From Cupriavidus pampae (GTDB lineage Bacteria; Pseudomonadota; Gammaproteobacteria; Burkholderiales; Burkholderiaceae), in assembly GCF_914271485.1 (NCBI RefSeq), contig NZ_CAJZAG010000008.1, positions 1 to 64,000 on the forward strand: a DNA stretch of 64,000 bases. Reading direction: 5' to 3'. The notes under the pieces were generated by a model that was not told the origin of the DNA, did not search any database, and saw only the letters and a list, made by a program, of their open reading frames with translations. The translations under genes were made by a program, and so were the position numbers. Of this stretch, positions 1-8,788 are shown piece by piece. Numbering within the stretch: position 1 is the stretch's first letter; each line of letters begins with the position of its first letter.

Positions 1-17
1 CCGTAAGGCTTGATCCT
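1..17 (+). rRNA. 3' end of 23S rRNA (partial)
   Basis: The first bases (ccgtaaggcttgatcct) match the closing strand of the 23S terminal helix, equivalent to the E. coli ending CCGTGAGGCTTAACCTT. The 5S gene follows about 120 bases downstream in the same orientation, as in a normal 16S-23S-5S operon. The exact 3' end is uncertain by a few bases, and the rest of the gene lies outside the window. Confidence 0.75.
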
Positions 18-139
18 ATAACCGGTGTGTCTTGCCCGGTGTATAGCGTTCCGCCAATGTGCCAGGCCACATACAGCACAACCTACCTTTACTACACCCA
101 GATTCGTCGCGCTGACGCGTTCAGCGTGACAACCCCTTA

Positions 140-255
140 TGCCTGGTGACCATAGCGAGTTGGAACCACCCCTTCCCATCCCGAACAGGACCGTGAAACA
201 ACTTTGCGCCGATGATAGTGCGGATTACCCGTGTGAAAGTAGGTCATCGCCAGGC
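140..255 (+). rRNA. rrf: 5S rRNA
   Basis: The sequence is a clear bacterial 5S rRNA. The ends gcctgg and ccaggc pair to close helix I. The interior carries the typical ccttcccatcccgaacagg and gccgatgatagtgcgg blocks and the conserved gtgtgaaagtaggtcatcgc 3' part. The length of about 116 bases fits the family. It follows the end of 23S rRNA and precedes a strong intrinsic terminator, so it closes the rRNA operon. The mature ends are set by the helix and could shift by 1-2 bases. Confidence 0.95.
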
Positions 256-267
256 TCTTATGCTCAG

Positions 268-306
268 AACCCCTCAGCGCTTCCCGCTGAGGGGTTTTGT
301 TTTTTT
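268..306 (+). terminator. rRNA operon intrinsic terminator
   Basis: A perfect 12-bp stem (aacccctcagcg paired with cgctgaggggtt) with a 5-base loop is followed by a T-rich run (tttgttttttt). It lies 12 bases past the 5S gene and is a textbook Rho-independent terminator. Confidence 0.93.
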
Positions 307-497
307 GCAACGCGAATTCGCGTCAGGGTACCGGAGCATTCCTGCGTACCAACCCATCTGATATCTTCGTCCCAAGTTTTCGGTTTTCTGCCGAAAACGA
401 AGCAGTCTGCAACAGCAAAGCCGTGGTGCCAAGTTGGAGCAATGACGTAGGACAGGCGCCGTAGCGGCACAGAAAAGTATTCGGGTTGGGGGAAGTT

Positions 498-1451
498 ATG
501 CGGGCCAAGATATTGCGGCCAGTGGTTTGGACTGGTGTGGCCGGCGCACTGCTGCTTGGTGGGTGCGCTTCGACGGTGCATCCGCCTGACGATCCATCCA
601 CGCTTGCGGCCGCGTCTGCGGTCGATTGCAAGACGTTTGCGGCCAAAGCGTCCCAGAAAGCCTCCCAAAACGCCTCCATACAGGCGGCTGTAAGCACACT
701 CCCTTCATCCCTCGATCCCCTTGAAATTGCCAATCGCGCCGGCCATCCGGATGCCGATGCTGGTGGTGGGGACAGCGAGGGCGATACCGTCATCACACCG
801 CCGTTGGCAACGCTGCCGCTGTTCTCGACGGCCGCCGACGCCAAACGCATGCCGTCTGGCTGGCAACCCTGGACGGTCAATCGCAACAAGACACCAACCC
901 GCTACGCGCTGACGCAGGTCGACGAGCGCGTGGTGCTGCATGCGGAAGCCGACAGTTCGGCGTCCGGTCTCTACGTGCCGCTCGAGCAGCGCACCGCCGG
1001 TGGCATTCGCTGGACGTGGAAGACGCGTGACGTGATCCGTGGCGCGGACAATGGCGAGAAGCAGCGCGAAGATGCGCCGTTGCGTCTGTTCGTCGCGTTT
1101 GACGGCGATCATTCGACGCTGTCGCTGCGCGATCAGCTGATGTTCGAGATGGCGCGCATCACGACGGGGCGCGAGATGCCCTATGCCACGCTGATGTATA
1201 TCTGGGGCGGACGTCGTGCCGAAGGCACGGTGCTGTCCAACCCCCATACCGATCGCGTGCGCATGATCGTCGTCGATTCCGGTTCGCGCCATGCCAATGA
1301 ATGGCGTTGCCACGAGCGGGATCTGCGCGCCGACTACAAGAAGGCGTTCGGTACCGATCCCGGCAAGGTGATCGCGGTGGGTCTGATGACCGATACCGAC
1401 AATACCAAGTCGCGCGTCGAGGCCTGGTACGGCGACATCGCGCTGGACTGA
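498..1451 (+). CDS. DUF3047 domain lipoprotein
   Basis: A 317-residue predicted lipoprotein of unknown function. The first 23 residues form a signal peptide ending in an LGGC lipobox (Cys23), so the mature protein should be lipid-anchored in the envelope. The part from about residue 105 to the end resembles the DUF3047 family: a PLFSTA...GWQPW opening, a core with RWTWKTRD, an MYIWGG segment and a closing DTDNTKSRVEAWYGDI. The ATG at 498 is preferred to an in-frame TTG 12 bases upstream because a GGGGG ribosome-binding site sits about 5 bases before it. It stands alone between the rRNA terminator and convergent minus-strand genes. Family assignment is by recall of motifs; no function is implied. 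Confidence 0.8.
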   Translation: MRAKILRPVVWTGVAGALLLGGCASTVHPPDDPSTLAAASAVDCKTFAAKASQKASQNASIQAAVSTLPSSLDPLEIANRAGHPDADAGGGDSEGDTVITPPLATLPLFSTAADAKRMPSGWQPWTVNRNKTPTRYALTQVDERVVLHAEADSSASGLYVPLEQRTAGGIRWTWKTRDVIRGADNGEKQREDAPLRLFVAFDGDHSTLSLRDQLMFEMARITTGREMPYATLMYIWGGRRAEGTVLSNPHTDRVRMIVVDSGSRHANEWRCHERDLRADYKKAFGTDPGKVIAVGLMTDTDNTKSRVEAWYGDIALD

Positions 1452-1461
1452 TGTCGATCGC

Positions 1462-2502
1462 TTAAATGGAACAGGTCAGCGGTTCGGGCTTGTCCGCGAG
1501 GGCGAGCAGCGCGAACGACGCTAGCCAGTGGGTGGCCACGTAGTGGCCGTCCGCGGCCTGCGGCAGCGAGGCCTCGAGGTGTGCCGACCATGCGCGCACC
1601 GCCAGCGGTCGCAACGGTTCGGGTAACGCCGGCTCCAGCAGGCGCCAGCACCACGCGCGCGACAGGTTCAGGCCGTCGAGATGCGACAGCTTGGGATCCG
1701 AGCGGTCGCTGACCATCACGGGCGTCATCCACGTGGCCAGATCCGCCTGCGTGGGCGCGAACATCTCCCACCATTCATCGAAGTCGCAGCCGTCAAGCAC
1801 ATAGCGCATCAACACCGCTTCGGTCATGCCCCCCGAGAGGAACTCATCGCCGCCCGGTTCGTAGCGCGCCGGATACCGCTGATCGTGGCCGAACCAGCGA
1901 TGGGCACGACGCACGATCGCGCGCTTCAGCGCGGGATGCGAGTCGGTGTTCGCGTACGACAATGCCATGATCAGCGCGAAGGCGCTGTTGAAGTGCGTGC
2001 CCGTACGAATCGGGAAATCCGCGATATCCAGGTAATCGATCAGGCGTTGCGCGAGGTAATCGGCCAGGGGCGCGCACGCTTCGGCCCAGTGCATTGCCTG
2101 CGCGTCGGTCGCCGCCAGCGTGTGCAGTTCTGCCTGCAGGCGCAGGACCCATGCCCAGCCGTAGGGACGTTCGAATGTGCGAGCGCCGCTATGCTCGAAG
2201 TACGCGAGCTCGATGGCGATGGCGTCCGGGCGCAACTGCGCATCGAGCGTGGCGCGGATCTCGGTGGCGATGTCGAGCGTGGGTCGCAAGGCGAGCACGC
2301 GCACCAGCAGCCAGTGCATGTGCACGCTCGAGTGCCAGTCGTAGCTGCCGTAGAACACCGGATGCATCGCGATCGGCTCGGCGATATCGTCGGGGCCGGT
2401 CATCAGGTGATCGACCTTGTACGGATAGCGCCGTACGATGTTGTCGAGCGCGACGCGCGCGAAGCGCGCAGCAGTGTCGTCATCCAGCAGCGTAGACGTC
2501 AT
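1462..2502 (-). CDS. DUF2891 family protein
   Basis: A 346-residue soluble protein with no signal peptide or membrane segment. It resembles DUF2891: an early HPVFYGSYDWHSSVHMHW block, central YGWAW and RTGTHFNSAFAL blocks, and the late SDPKLSHLDGLNLSRAWCW block. The many conserved His, Trp and Asp residues and helical character suggest an alpha/alpha-barrel enzyme fold, but no activity is established for the family. It starts 12 bases after the M20 amidohydrolase stop on the same strand, so the two are probably co-transcribed and may act on the same class of substrate. It ends 10 bases from the convergent DUF3047 gene. Confidence 0.82.
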   Translation of the reverse strand: MTSTLLDDDTAARFARVALDNIVRRYPYKVDHLMTGPDDIAEPIAMHPVFYGSYDWHSSVHMHWLLVRVLALRPTLDIATEIRATLDAQLRPDAIAIELAYFEHSGARTFERPYGWAWVLRLQAELHTLAATDAQAMHWAEACAPLADYLAQRLIDYLDIADFPIRTGTHFNSAFALIMALSYANTDSHPALKRAIVRRAHRWFGHDQRYPARYEPGGDEFLSGGMTEAVLMRYVLDGCDFDEWWEMFAPTQADLATWMTPVMVSDRSDPKLSHLDGLNLSRAWCWRLLEPALPEPLRPLAVRAWSAHLEASLPQAADGHYVATHWLASFALLALADKPEPLTCSI

Positions 2503-2514
2503 GGGAAATTATGC

Positions 2515-3708
2515 TCAGGCCGGCGCGAGCCATTTCTCCACGAGCTTGACGAAGAACGTCGAGCCCACGGGCAACAGGTCGTCGTTGAAGTCATAGCTCG
2601 GGTTGTGCAGCATGCACGGACCCATGCCATGGCCGGACTCGCGATGCTTGCCTTCGCCATTGCCGATGAACAGATAGCAGCCAGGCTTCTCCTGCAGCAT
2701 GAACGAGAAGTCTTCGGCGCCCATTGTCGGCTCGTAGTGGCCATCGACATTGTTCGCGCCCACGAGCTCGCTCGCGACGCCGACCGCAAACTCGGTCTCG
2801 GCGGGCGTGTTGATGGTCGGCGGATAGTTGCGGTGGAACGTGAATTCGACAGTGCAATCGAAGGCCTGTGCTACGGCGCGCGAGACTTCTTCCATACGGC
2901 GCTCGATCAGATCCAGCACTGGCACAGTGAAGGTGCGCACGGTGCCGCCGAGCCATGCTTCGTTCGGTACGATGTTGGTGGCATCGCCCGCGTGGAACTG
3001 CGTGACCGAGATCACCGCGGTGTCGATCGGGCGCTTGTTGCGCGTGATGATGCCCTGCAATGCCGAGACGATCTGCGCGCCGGTGAAGACGGGGTCGGCG
3101 CCGTTGTGCGGCATTGCCGCGTGCGCGCCCTTGCCGCGCACCACGATCTTGAACTCGTTGCTCGATGCCATGAACGGCCCGGCGGTAGTGCCGAACGAAC
3201 CGGCCGCCATGCCGGGCCAGTTGTGCATGCCGAAGACCGCGTCGCACGGGAAACGCTCGAACAGCCCGTCCTTGATCATTTCGCGCGCGCCGCCACCGCC
3301 TTCTTCGGCCGGCTGGAAGATCAGGTTCACGGTGCCGTCGAACTGGCGATGCTGGGCGAGGTAGCGCGCGGCACCGAGCAGCATCGCGGTGTGGCCGTCG
3401 TGGCCGCACGCATGCATCTTGCCCGTGTGCTGCGAGGCGTGGCCGAACGTGTTGGCCTCCTGCAGTGGCAGCGCGTCCATGTCCGCGCGCAGACCGATGG
3501 CGCGGTTGCTGTTGCCATTGCGGATGACGCCGACGAGGCCGGTGGTGCCAAGGCCGCGATGTACCTCGATGCCCCACGACTCGAGGCTGCTGGCGACGAG
3601 ATCGGACGTGCGCTGCTCCTGAAAGCACAGCTCAGGGTGCGCGTGAATGTCTCGTCGGAGCTTCTGTATTTCGGCTTGCGCCTGAAGAATTTCGGGAAGG
3701 AGTTTCAT
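2515..3708 (-). CDS. M20 family amidohydrolase (hippurate hydrolase-like)
   Basis: A 397-residue cytoplasmic metallohydrolase of the M20D/amidohydrolase group, which removes acyl groups from N-acyl amino acids or cleaves small peptides using a dinuclear metal centre. Visible metal-site motifs are ACGHDGHT (Cys101, His103, His106), the glutamate pair Glu135-Glu136 in PAEEGGGG, His162 in GMHNWPG, and a C-terminal MLHNPSYDF. The dimerisation domain lies between about residues 180 and 300. The start MKLLPEIL matches the family's usual N-terminus; in-frame upstream starts would add a non-family tail. It is first in a minus-strand pair with DUF2891 and diverges from a peptide ABC transporter, which suggests the hydrolase processes imported peptides or conjugates. 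Confidence 0.9.
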   Translation of the reverse strand: MKLLPEILQAQAEIQKLRRDIHAHPELCFQEQRTSDLVASSLESWGIEVHRGLGTTGLVGVIRNGNSNRAIGLRADMDALPLQEANTFGHASQHTGKMHACGHDGHTAMLLGAARYLAQHRQFDGTVNLIFQPAEEGGGGAREMIKDGLFERFPCDAVFGMHNWPGMAAGSFGTTAGPFMASSNEFKIVVRGKGAHAAMPHNGADPVFTGAQIVSALQGIITRNKRPIDTAVISVTQFHAGDATNIVPNEAWLGGTVRTFTVPVLDLIERRMEEVSRAVAQAFDCTVEFTFHRNYPPTINTPAETEFAVGVASELVGANNVDGHYEPTMGAEDFSFMLQEKPGCYLFIGNGEGKHRESGHGMGPCMLHNPSYDFNDDLLPVGSTFFVKLVEKWLAPA

Positions 3709-4075
3709 GATGCCGGCGGGGGTCGGGCCTTTGCAGGCCATTGGGGACACACCGGGATCATGCCACGAGAGCCACCAAAGCGCCAAAGCATGCACTTTCG
3801 ATCACGCGGCCAATCACGTGACCAGGCACGCGGATGAGCACAAGGATGGACGCAAGGATGGACGTAACTGCGGCCGCAAGGACAATCGCGCGCGATTGCG
3901 GGTGGGTTTTCACGCATGGCGTGGAGGGGTTACTGCTGGAACAGTTCATGCTTGAAGTGCCCGGCCAGCCGCGTGAGATTCCACGATACGTAACGTGCCG
4001 CACCAAAACGGCGCGACGCGGCTGAATGATTTCGATGGTCAGTCCATTCAGATTCCAATTAGGGGGATTCGCGCG
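3709..4075. other. Divergent intergenic region with repeat and palindrome
   Basis: A 367-base gap between the divergent M20 hydrolase and peptide-transporter genes with no supportable gene. It contains a perfect 12-bp tandem duplication (caaggatggacg twice, 3841-3864) and a perfect 16-bp palindrome (caatcgcgcgcgattg, 3883-3898) nested in a larger ccgcaa/ttgcgg pairing. Promoters for both directions should lie here; I could not assign -35/-10 boxes with confidence. Confidence 0.6.
3883..3898. promoter_or_regulatory. 16-bp perfect palindrome, candidate operator
   Basis: caatcgcg followed by its exact reverse complement cgcgattg. It sits about midway between two divergent transcription units (M20/DUF2891 and the peptide ABC operon), where a dimeric regulator would be expected to bind. 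No regulator gene is adjacent, so the assignment is inference from symmetry and position. Confidence 0.35.
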
Positions 4076-5686
4076 ATGTTCCTTCGTCACGTCAAGGGGG
4101 CGGCCGGAAAGGCGGCCCGTCAGCTATGCGGGGCCGCATTGCTCACTGGTGCGCTGGGCCTGATGGCCGCGGCACCGGTTCAGGCAGCGGACCTGAAGAT
4201 CGCCATGAGTTCGCCGCCGACCTCGATGGATCCGCACTTCTACAACCTGTTCTCGAACATCAACGTCTCGGAGCACGTCTTCGACACGCTGATCAAGCTC
4301 GATCCGGACAGCCGCGTGATTCCCGGCCTGGCCGAGTCGTGGAAGCTCCTCAACGACACCACGTGGGAATTCAAGATCCGCAAGGGTGTGAAGTGGCACG
4401 ACGGTACCGAGTTGACTACCGAGGACGTGGCCTACGCGCTTGATCGTCCCGCGACGATCCAGAACAGTCCCGGCAAGTTCGACGTCTACACGAAGGCCAT
4501 CGTCAGCAAGAAGGTCATCGACAAGTACACGATCCAGCTGATCACCGCGCAGCCTTATCCGCTGATGCTGAACGACCTGACGTCGGTGTTCATGGTGCAG
4601 AAGAAGGCGACGCAGGGCCTCTCGTCGGACGACTTCGCCCAGGGCAAGGGCATGATCGGCACCGGTCCGTTCAAGTTCGTGAGCTACGCGCGCGACGATC
4701 GGGTCGAGCTGGTGCGCAACCCGGATTACTGGGGACCGAAGCCCGCGTGGGACAAGGTGACGCTGCGCTTTATCCCGAACCCGGCCACGCGTCTGGCCGC
4801 CCTGCTGTCGGGCGACGTGCAGGCGATCGAGAACGTGCCGACGCCGGATCTGCCGAAGGTGCGTCAGGATCCGAAGCTGAACTTCTTCTCGAAGATCTCG
4901 CATCGCGTGATCTACCTGTACTTCGATACCAAGCGCGACAATTCGCCGTTCGTCACGACCAAGGACGGTCAGCCGATGGACAAGAACCCGCTGAAGGACG
5001 CGCGCGTGCGCATTGCCATCAGCACCGCGATCAATCGCCAGGGTATCAAGGACCGGCTGATGGAAGGCCTGTCGGAGCCGACCAACAACCTCGTGCCGGC
5101 GACGCTGTTTGGCTATAACCCGGAGCTCAAGACGCTCAAGTACGATCCGGAAGCGGCCAAGAAGATGCTGGCGGACGCGGGCTATCCGCAGGGCTTTGGC
5201 CTGACGCTGCATACGCCGAACAACCGCTACGTGAACGACGAGCGCATTGCGCAGACGATTGCGCAGAACCTGACGCGCATCGGCATCGTGACCAAGGTGG
5301 AAGGCTCGCCGATGGCCACGTATGCGTCGAAGGGCGGCAAGCATGAATGGTCGTTCGGCCTGGTCGGCTGGGGTGCGCAGACGGGCGAGGTGAGCTCGCC
5401 GCTGCGCGCGCTGCTCGCGTGCCAGGACTCGAAGAAGGGTTTCGGTACGGTGAACTGGGGCGAGTACTGCAATCCGAAGCTGGATACCGTGCTCGAGAAG
5501 GCCCTGGCCACCGTGGACGACAACGAGCGCTCGAAGCTGCTGCAGGAAGCGACGGCGATCGGCGTGCTCGACGGCGGTATCATCCCGATCCATCATCAGG
5601 TGACGACGTGGGCGACGATCAAGGGCATTTCATACACGCCGCGTACCGACGAACGCACCTATGCGCATAATTTCAAGCCGCAGTGA
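4076..5686 (+). CDS. Peptide ABC transporter periplasmic binding protein (SBP family 5)
   Basis: A 536-residue extracytoplasmic solute-binding protein of the DppA/OppA family. A signal peptide covers residues 1-37 with likely cleavage after APVQA. The mature N-terminus has the family pattern PTSMDPHFYNLFSN, then VFDTLIKLD and PGLAESW. Later come KWHDGTELTTEDVAYAL and GTGPFKFVSYARDDRVELVRNPDYWG, typical of family 5. The start is fixed by an AGGGGG ribosome-binding site 10 bases upstream; the longer frame lacks one. It is the first gene of a five-gene operon with two permeases and two ATPases and captures short peptides or similar amides in the periplasm. The exact ligand cannot be read from sequence. 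Confidence 0.94.
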   Translation: MFLRHVKGAAGKAARQLCGAALLTGALGLMAAAPVQAADLKIAMSSPPTSMDPHFYNLFSNINVSEHVFDTLIKLDPDSRVIPGLAESWKLLNDTTWEFKIRKGVKWHDGTELTTEDVAYALDRPATIQNSPGKFDVYTKAIVSKKVIDKYTIQLITAQPYPLMLNDLTSVFMVQKKATQGLSSDDFAQGKGMIGTGPFKFVSYARDDRVELVRNPDYWGPKPAWDKVTLRFIPNPATRLAALLSGDVQAIENVPTPDLPKVRQDPKLNFFSKISHRVIYLYFDTKRDNSPFVTTKDGQPMDKNPLKDARVRIAISTAINRQGIKDRLMEGLSEPTNNLVPATLFGYNPELKTLKYDPEAAKKMLADAGYPQGFGLTLHTPNNRYVNDERIAQTIAQNLTRIGIVTKVEGSPMATYASKGGKHEWSFGLVGWGAQTGEVSSPLRALLACQDSKKGFGTVNWGEYCNPKLDTVLEKALATVDDNERSKLLQEATAIGVLDGGIIPIHHQVTTWATIKGISYTPRTDERTYAHNFKPQ

Positions 5687-5829
5687 TGGACGTATCGCAG
5701 TGAGTCGGCTGTAGTCTGGCAGTCGATTAAGAGTAGATTGACGAAACACGGCCGGCACGCCATGCGGTGTGCCGGCCGACTCGTCTGGCGGTCCGTATGG
5801 AGCGCCGGCAAAAGGATAGTGTCCCCAAT

Positions 5830-6807
5830 ATGCTGGTCTTCATCATCCGGCGGCTGATGCAGAGCGTTGTCGTGCTGCTGGTCATGTCGCTGCTCGTCTT
5901 CCTTGGCGTGTTCGCCATTGGCAATCCGGTCGATATCCTGATCAGCCCGCAGGCGGACCAGGAAGACATCCGGCGCACCATCGAAGCGCTTGGTCTCGAC
6001 AAGCCGTTGTGGGAGCAATACGGGATCTTTCTGCAGAACGCGCTGCACGGGAATCTGGGCACGTCGTTCGCGCATGGCACCCCCGCGCTCAAGCTGATCT
6101 TCGAACGCATGCCGGCGACGATGGAACTCGCAATCTGCGCCATCCTGCTGGCCGTGGTGCTTGGCATTCCGCTCGGCCTGATCGCCGGCCTGCGCCCGAA
6201 CAGCGTACTGGCCAAGTCGATCATGACGATCTCGATCCTCGGCTTTTCGCTGCCGACGTTCTGGGTTGGGCTGATGCTGATCGTGGTCTTCGCGGTGCAG
6301 CTGGGCTGGCTGCCATCGAACGGTCGCGGCGAGACCGTGTCCGTGCTCGGTGTGCCGCTGAGCTTTCTGACGATGGACGGGATTCGCCATCTGATCCTGC
6401 CCGCGATCACGTTGTCGCTGCTCAATATCGCGATGGTGATCCGCCTGACGCGCGCCGGTACGCAGGAGGCGATGCTGCAGGACTACGTGAAGTTCGCGCG
6501 CGCCAAGGGGCTATCGAACTCGCGCATCGTCGGCGTGCATGTGCTCAAGAACATCATGATTCCGATCGTGACGGTGATCGCGCTGCAGTTCGGCTCGATC
6601 ATCGCGTTCGCGATCGTCACCGAGTCGATCTACGCGTGGCCCGGCATGGGCAAGCTGATCATCGACTCGATTCAATTGCTGGACCGGCCCGTGATCGTCG
6701 CGTACCTGATGGTGGTCGTGACGCTGTTCATCCTGATCAACCTCGTGGTCGACATTGTCTACAGCATGCTCGATCCGCGGGTGCGCATCGCCGACAACAA
6801 GGGCTGA
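5830..6807 (+). CDS. Peptide ABC transporter permease (DppB/OppB-type)
   Basis: A 325-residue inner-membrane permease with about six membrane segments; the first is at residues 9-30 and follows an FIIRRLMQS start typical of DppB/OppB. The cytoplasmic EAA loop, which docks the ATPase, is visible as EAMLQDYVKFARAKGLS with the downstream HVLKN. It lies 143 bases after the binding-protein gene and 4 bases before the second permease. The ATG at 5830 gives the family-typical N-terminus; an upstream ATG at 5797 is possible but would add 11 polar residues. Confidence 0.92.
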   Translation: MLVFIIRRLMQSVVVLLVMSLLVFLGVFAIGNPVDILISPQADQEDIRRTIEALGLDKPLWEQYGIFLQNALHGNLGTSFAHGTPALKLIFERMPATMELAICAILLAVVLGIPLGLIAGLRPNSVLAKSIMTISILGFSLPTFWVGLMLIVVFAVQLGWLPSNGRGETVSVLGVPLSFLTMDGIRHLILPAITLSLLNIAMVIRLTRAGTQEAMLQDYVKFARAKGLSNSRIVGVHVLKNIMIPIVTVIALQFGSIIAFAIVTESIYAWPGMGKLIIDSIQLLDRPVIVAYLMVVVTLFILINLVVDIVYSMLDPRVRIADNKG

Positions 6808-6811
6808 CGTC

Positions 6812-7759
6812 ATGAGTCTGACTACCGCACCGCAAGAAACCCCGCGCTCGCCGACTCCGGTCGCGGCCGCCAAGCCGCAGCGCGAGCAGACGCCGTGGCG
6901 CCGCTTTGTCGCGCAGTTTATCGCCAGCAAGCTGGCCGTGACCGGGCTGATCGTGCTCGTGGTGATTCTGCTGATCGCGCTGTTTGCGCCGCTGCTGTCG
7001 CCGCAGAATCCGTATGACCTGTCATCGGTCAATATCCTCGACAACTTCCGCCTGCCCGGCGAGCGCGGCGACGACGGCATGCTGTTCGTGCTCGGTACCG
7101 ACGAGCAGGGCCGCGACATTCTGTCGGCGGTGATGTACGGGCTGCGCATCAGCATTGCCGTGGGCGTGGTGAGCACCATCATCGCGCTGGTCGTCGGCGC
7201 GACACTGGGGCTGCTGGCGGGCTTTCTTGGTGGCCGCATCGAAGCGATCGTGATGCGCGTCGCGGATCTGCAGCTGTCGTTTCCGCCGATCCTGCTCGCG
7301 CTGATCCTGCTGGCGCTGCTGGGCCGCGGCATTGGCAATATCGTGATCGCGCTGGTGGCTGTGCAATGGGCGTATTACGCGCGCACCACGCGCAGCGCGG
7401 CACTGGTCGAGCGCCGCAAGGAATATATCGAGGCCGCGACATGCCTCGGCCTGCCGACGGGACGCATCATGTTCCGGCACCTGCTGCCGAACTGCCTGCC
7501 GCCGCTGATCGTGATCGCGGCGCTGCAGGTGGCTTCGGCGATCACGCTCGAGGCTACGTTGTCGTTCCTCGGGCTTGGCGTGCCGGTCACGGAACCGTCG
7601 CTGGGCTCGCTGATCGCCAACGGGCAGCAGTTCCTGCTGTCGGGCAAGTACTGGATCAGCTTTTTCCCCGGCATCGCGCTGGTGACGACGATCGTCGCGA
7701 TGAATCTCGTCGCCGATCAGTTGCGCGACGTGCTGAATCCGCGTTTGCAGACGCAATGA
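6812..7759 (+). CDS. Peptide ABC transporter permease (DppC/OppC-type)
   Basis: A 315-residue permease partner. A Pro/Ala-rich cytoplasmic N-tail of about 30 residues precedes the first membrane segment, followed by the OppC N-terminal extension (FAPLLSPQNPYDLSSVN) and an LGTDEQGRDILS block characteristic of DppC/OppC. The EAA loop reads EYIEAATCLGLPTGRIMFRHLLPN in two halves. It is separated by only 4 bases from the first permease, so the two are surely co-expressed and form the membrane channel. Confidence 0.93.
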   Translation: MSLTTAPQETPRSPTPVAAAKPQREQTPWRRFVAQFIASKLAVTGLIVLVVILLIALFAPLLSPQNPYDLSSVNILDNFRLPGERGDDGMLFVLGTDEQGRDILSAVMYGLRISIAVGVVSTIIALVVGATLGLLAGFLGGRIEAIVMRVADLQLSFPPILLALILLALLGRGIGNIVIALVAVQWAYYARTTRSAALVERRKEYIEAATCLGLPTGRIMFRHLLPNCLPPLIVIAALQVASAITLEATLSFLGLGVPVTEPSLGSLIANGQQFLLSGKYWISFFPGIALVTTIVAMNLVADQLRDVLNPRLQTQ

Positions 7760-7789
7760 CGCCATGAGGCCATGACGAGGAATACAACG

Positions 7790-8788
7790 ATGAGTCAGCC
7801 TACGTTGGTGGTGGAGAATCTGAAGACGCAGTTCGCGACGCGCGCTGGCATTGCGCGTGCTGTCGACGACGTGTCGTTCTCGGTGCGCCGGGGCGAGATC
7901 ATGGGTCTGGTCGGCGAGTCCGGCTCGGGCAAGTCGATGACCGGCTATTCGATCATGGGATTGATCGATGCGCCGGGCAAGGTCGTCGATGGGCGCATCG
8001 CGCTCACGAGCCGCGATGGCGTGACGCGCGACCTGCGCGCGCTGACGCCGGCGCAGCAGCGCGACGTGCGCGGCAACCGCATCGCGATGATCTTCCAGGA
8101 TCCGATGATGACGCTGAACCCGGTGCTGCGCATCGACACGCAGATGATCGAGGCGGTGCTCGCACACGAGAATGTCAGCAAGGCCGTGGCGCGCGAGCGC
8201 GCGCGCAATGCCCTGGCGCGCGTCGGCATTCCTTCGCCGGACGAGCGACTGCAGGCGTATCCGCATCAGTTCTCGGGCGGCATGCGGCAACGCGTGGCGA
8301 TTGCGATCGCGCTGCTCAACAAGCCGGATCTGATCATCGCGGACGAGCCGACCACCGCGCTCGACGTGACGATTCAGGGCCAGATCCTGTACGAAATGCA
8401 GACGCTATGCCGCGAGTCCGGCACCGCGCTGATCTGGATCACGCACGATCTGTCCGTGGTGGCCGGCCTGGCCGACAGCGTATGCGTGATGTACGCGGGC
8501 AAGATCGTGGAGTCCGGCAGTGTGCAGCAGGTGCTTGAACATCCCGGACATCCTTATACGCATGGGCTGATCGGCTCGGCGCCGTCGCGCAATCCGCGCG
8601 GCACGCCGCTGCGGCAGATTCCCGGCATGACGCCGTCGCTGCTCAACCTGCCCGGTGGCTGCTCGTTCCGCGAGCGCTGCCCGTATGCGACCGATATCTG
8701 CAAGACCGAGCCGCCGCTCGCGCAAACGGCCGATGGCCGCGGGCTGCGCTGCTTTCATCCGGTCGCTGCGCAACAGGAGGCCGCATGA
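7790..8788 (+). CDS. Peptide ABC transporter ATPase (DppD/OppD-type)
   Basis: A 332-residue ABC ATPase. Walker A is GESGSGKS (residues 42-49), the ABC signature is FSGGMRQR, and Walker B is LIIADEPTTALD. The C-terminal oligopeptide-transporter domain includes a GCSFRERCPYAT cysteine segment that is typical of the OppD/F family and often binds an iron-sulfur cluster. The ATG at 7790 follows a GAGG site about 9 bases upstream; an ATG at 7772 is a possible alternative. The last codon overlaps the next ATPase by four bases (ATGA). Confidence 0.93.
   Translation: MSQPTLVVENLKTQFATRAGIARAVDDVSFSVRRGEIMGLVGESGSGKSMTGYSIMGLIDAPGKVVDGRIALTSRDGVTRDLRALTPAQQRDVRGNRIAMIFQDPMMTLNPVLRIDTQMIEAVLAHENVSKAVARERARNALARVGIPSPDERLQAYPHQFSGGMRQRVAIAIALLNKPDLIIADEPTTALDVTIQGQILYEMQTLCRESGTALIWITHDLSVVAGLADSVCVMYAGKIVESGSVQQVLEHPGHPYTHGLIGSAPSRNPRGTPLRQIPGMTPSLLNLPGGCSFRERCPYATDICKTEPPLAQTADGRGLRCFHPVAAQQEAA

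Noticed and set aside
311..322. cgcgaattcgcg, a perfect 12-bp palindrome
   Set aside because: It is short, lies in a gap with no regulated gene nearby, and palindromes of this length occur by chance in GC-rich DNA.
1681..3837. Long open frame on the plus strand opposite DUF2891 and the M20 hydrolase
   Set aside because: It is a mirror of two clear family-matching genes; its composition (Arg/His/Ala/Val-rich) is that of an antisense reading of high-GC genes.
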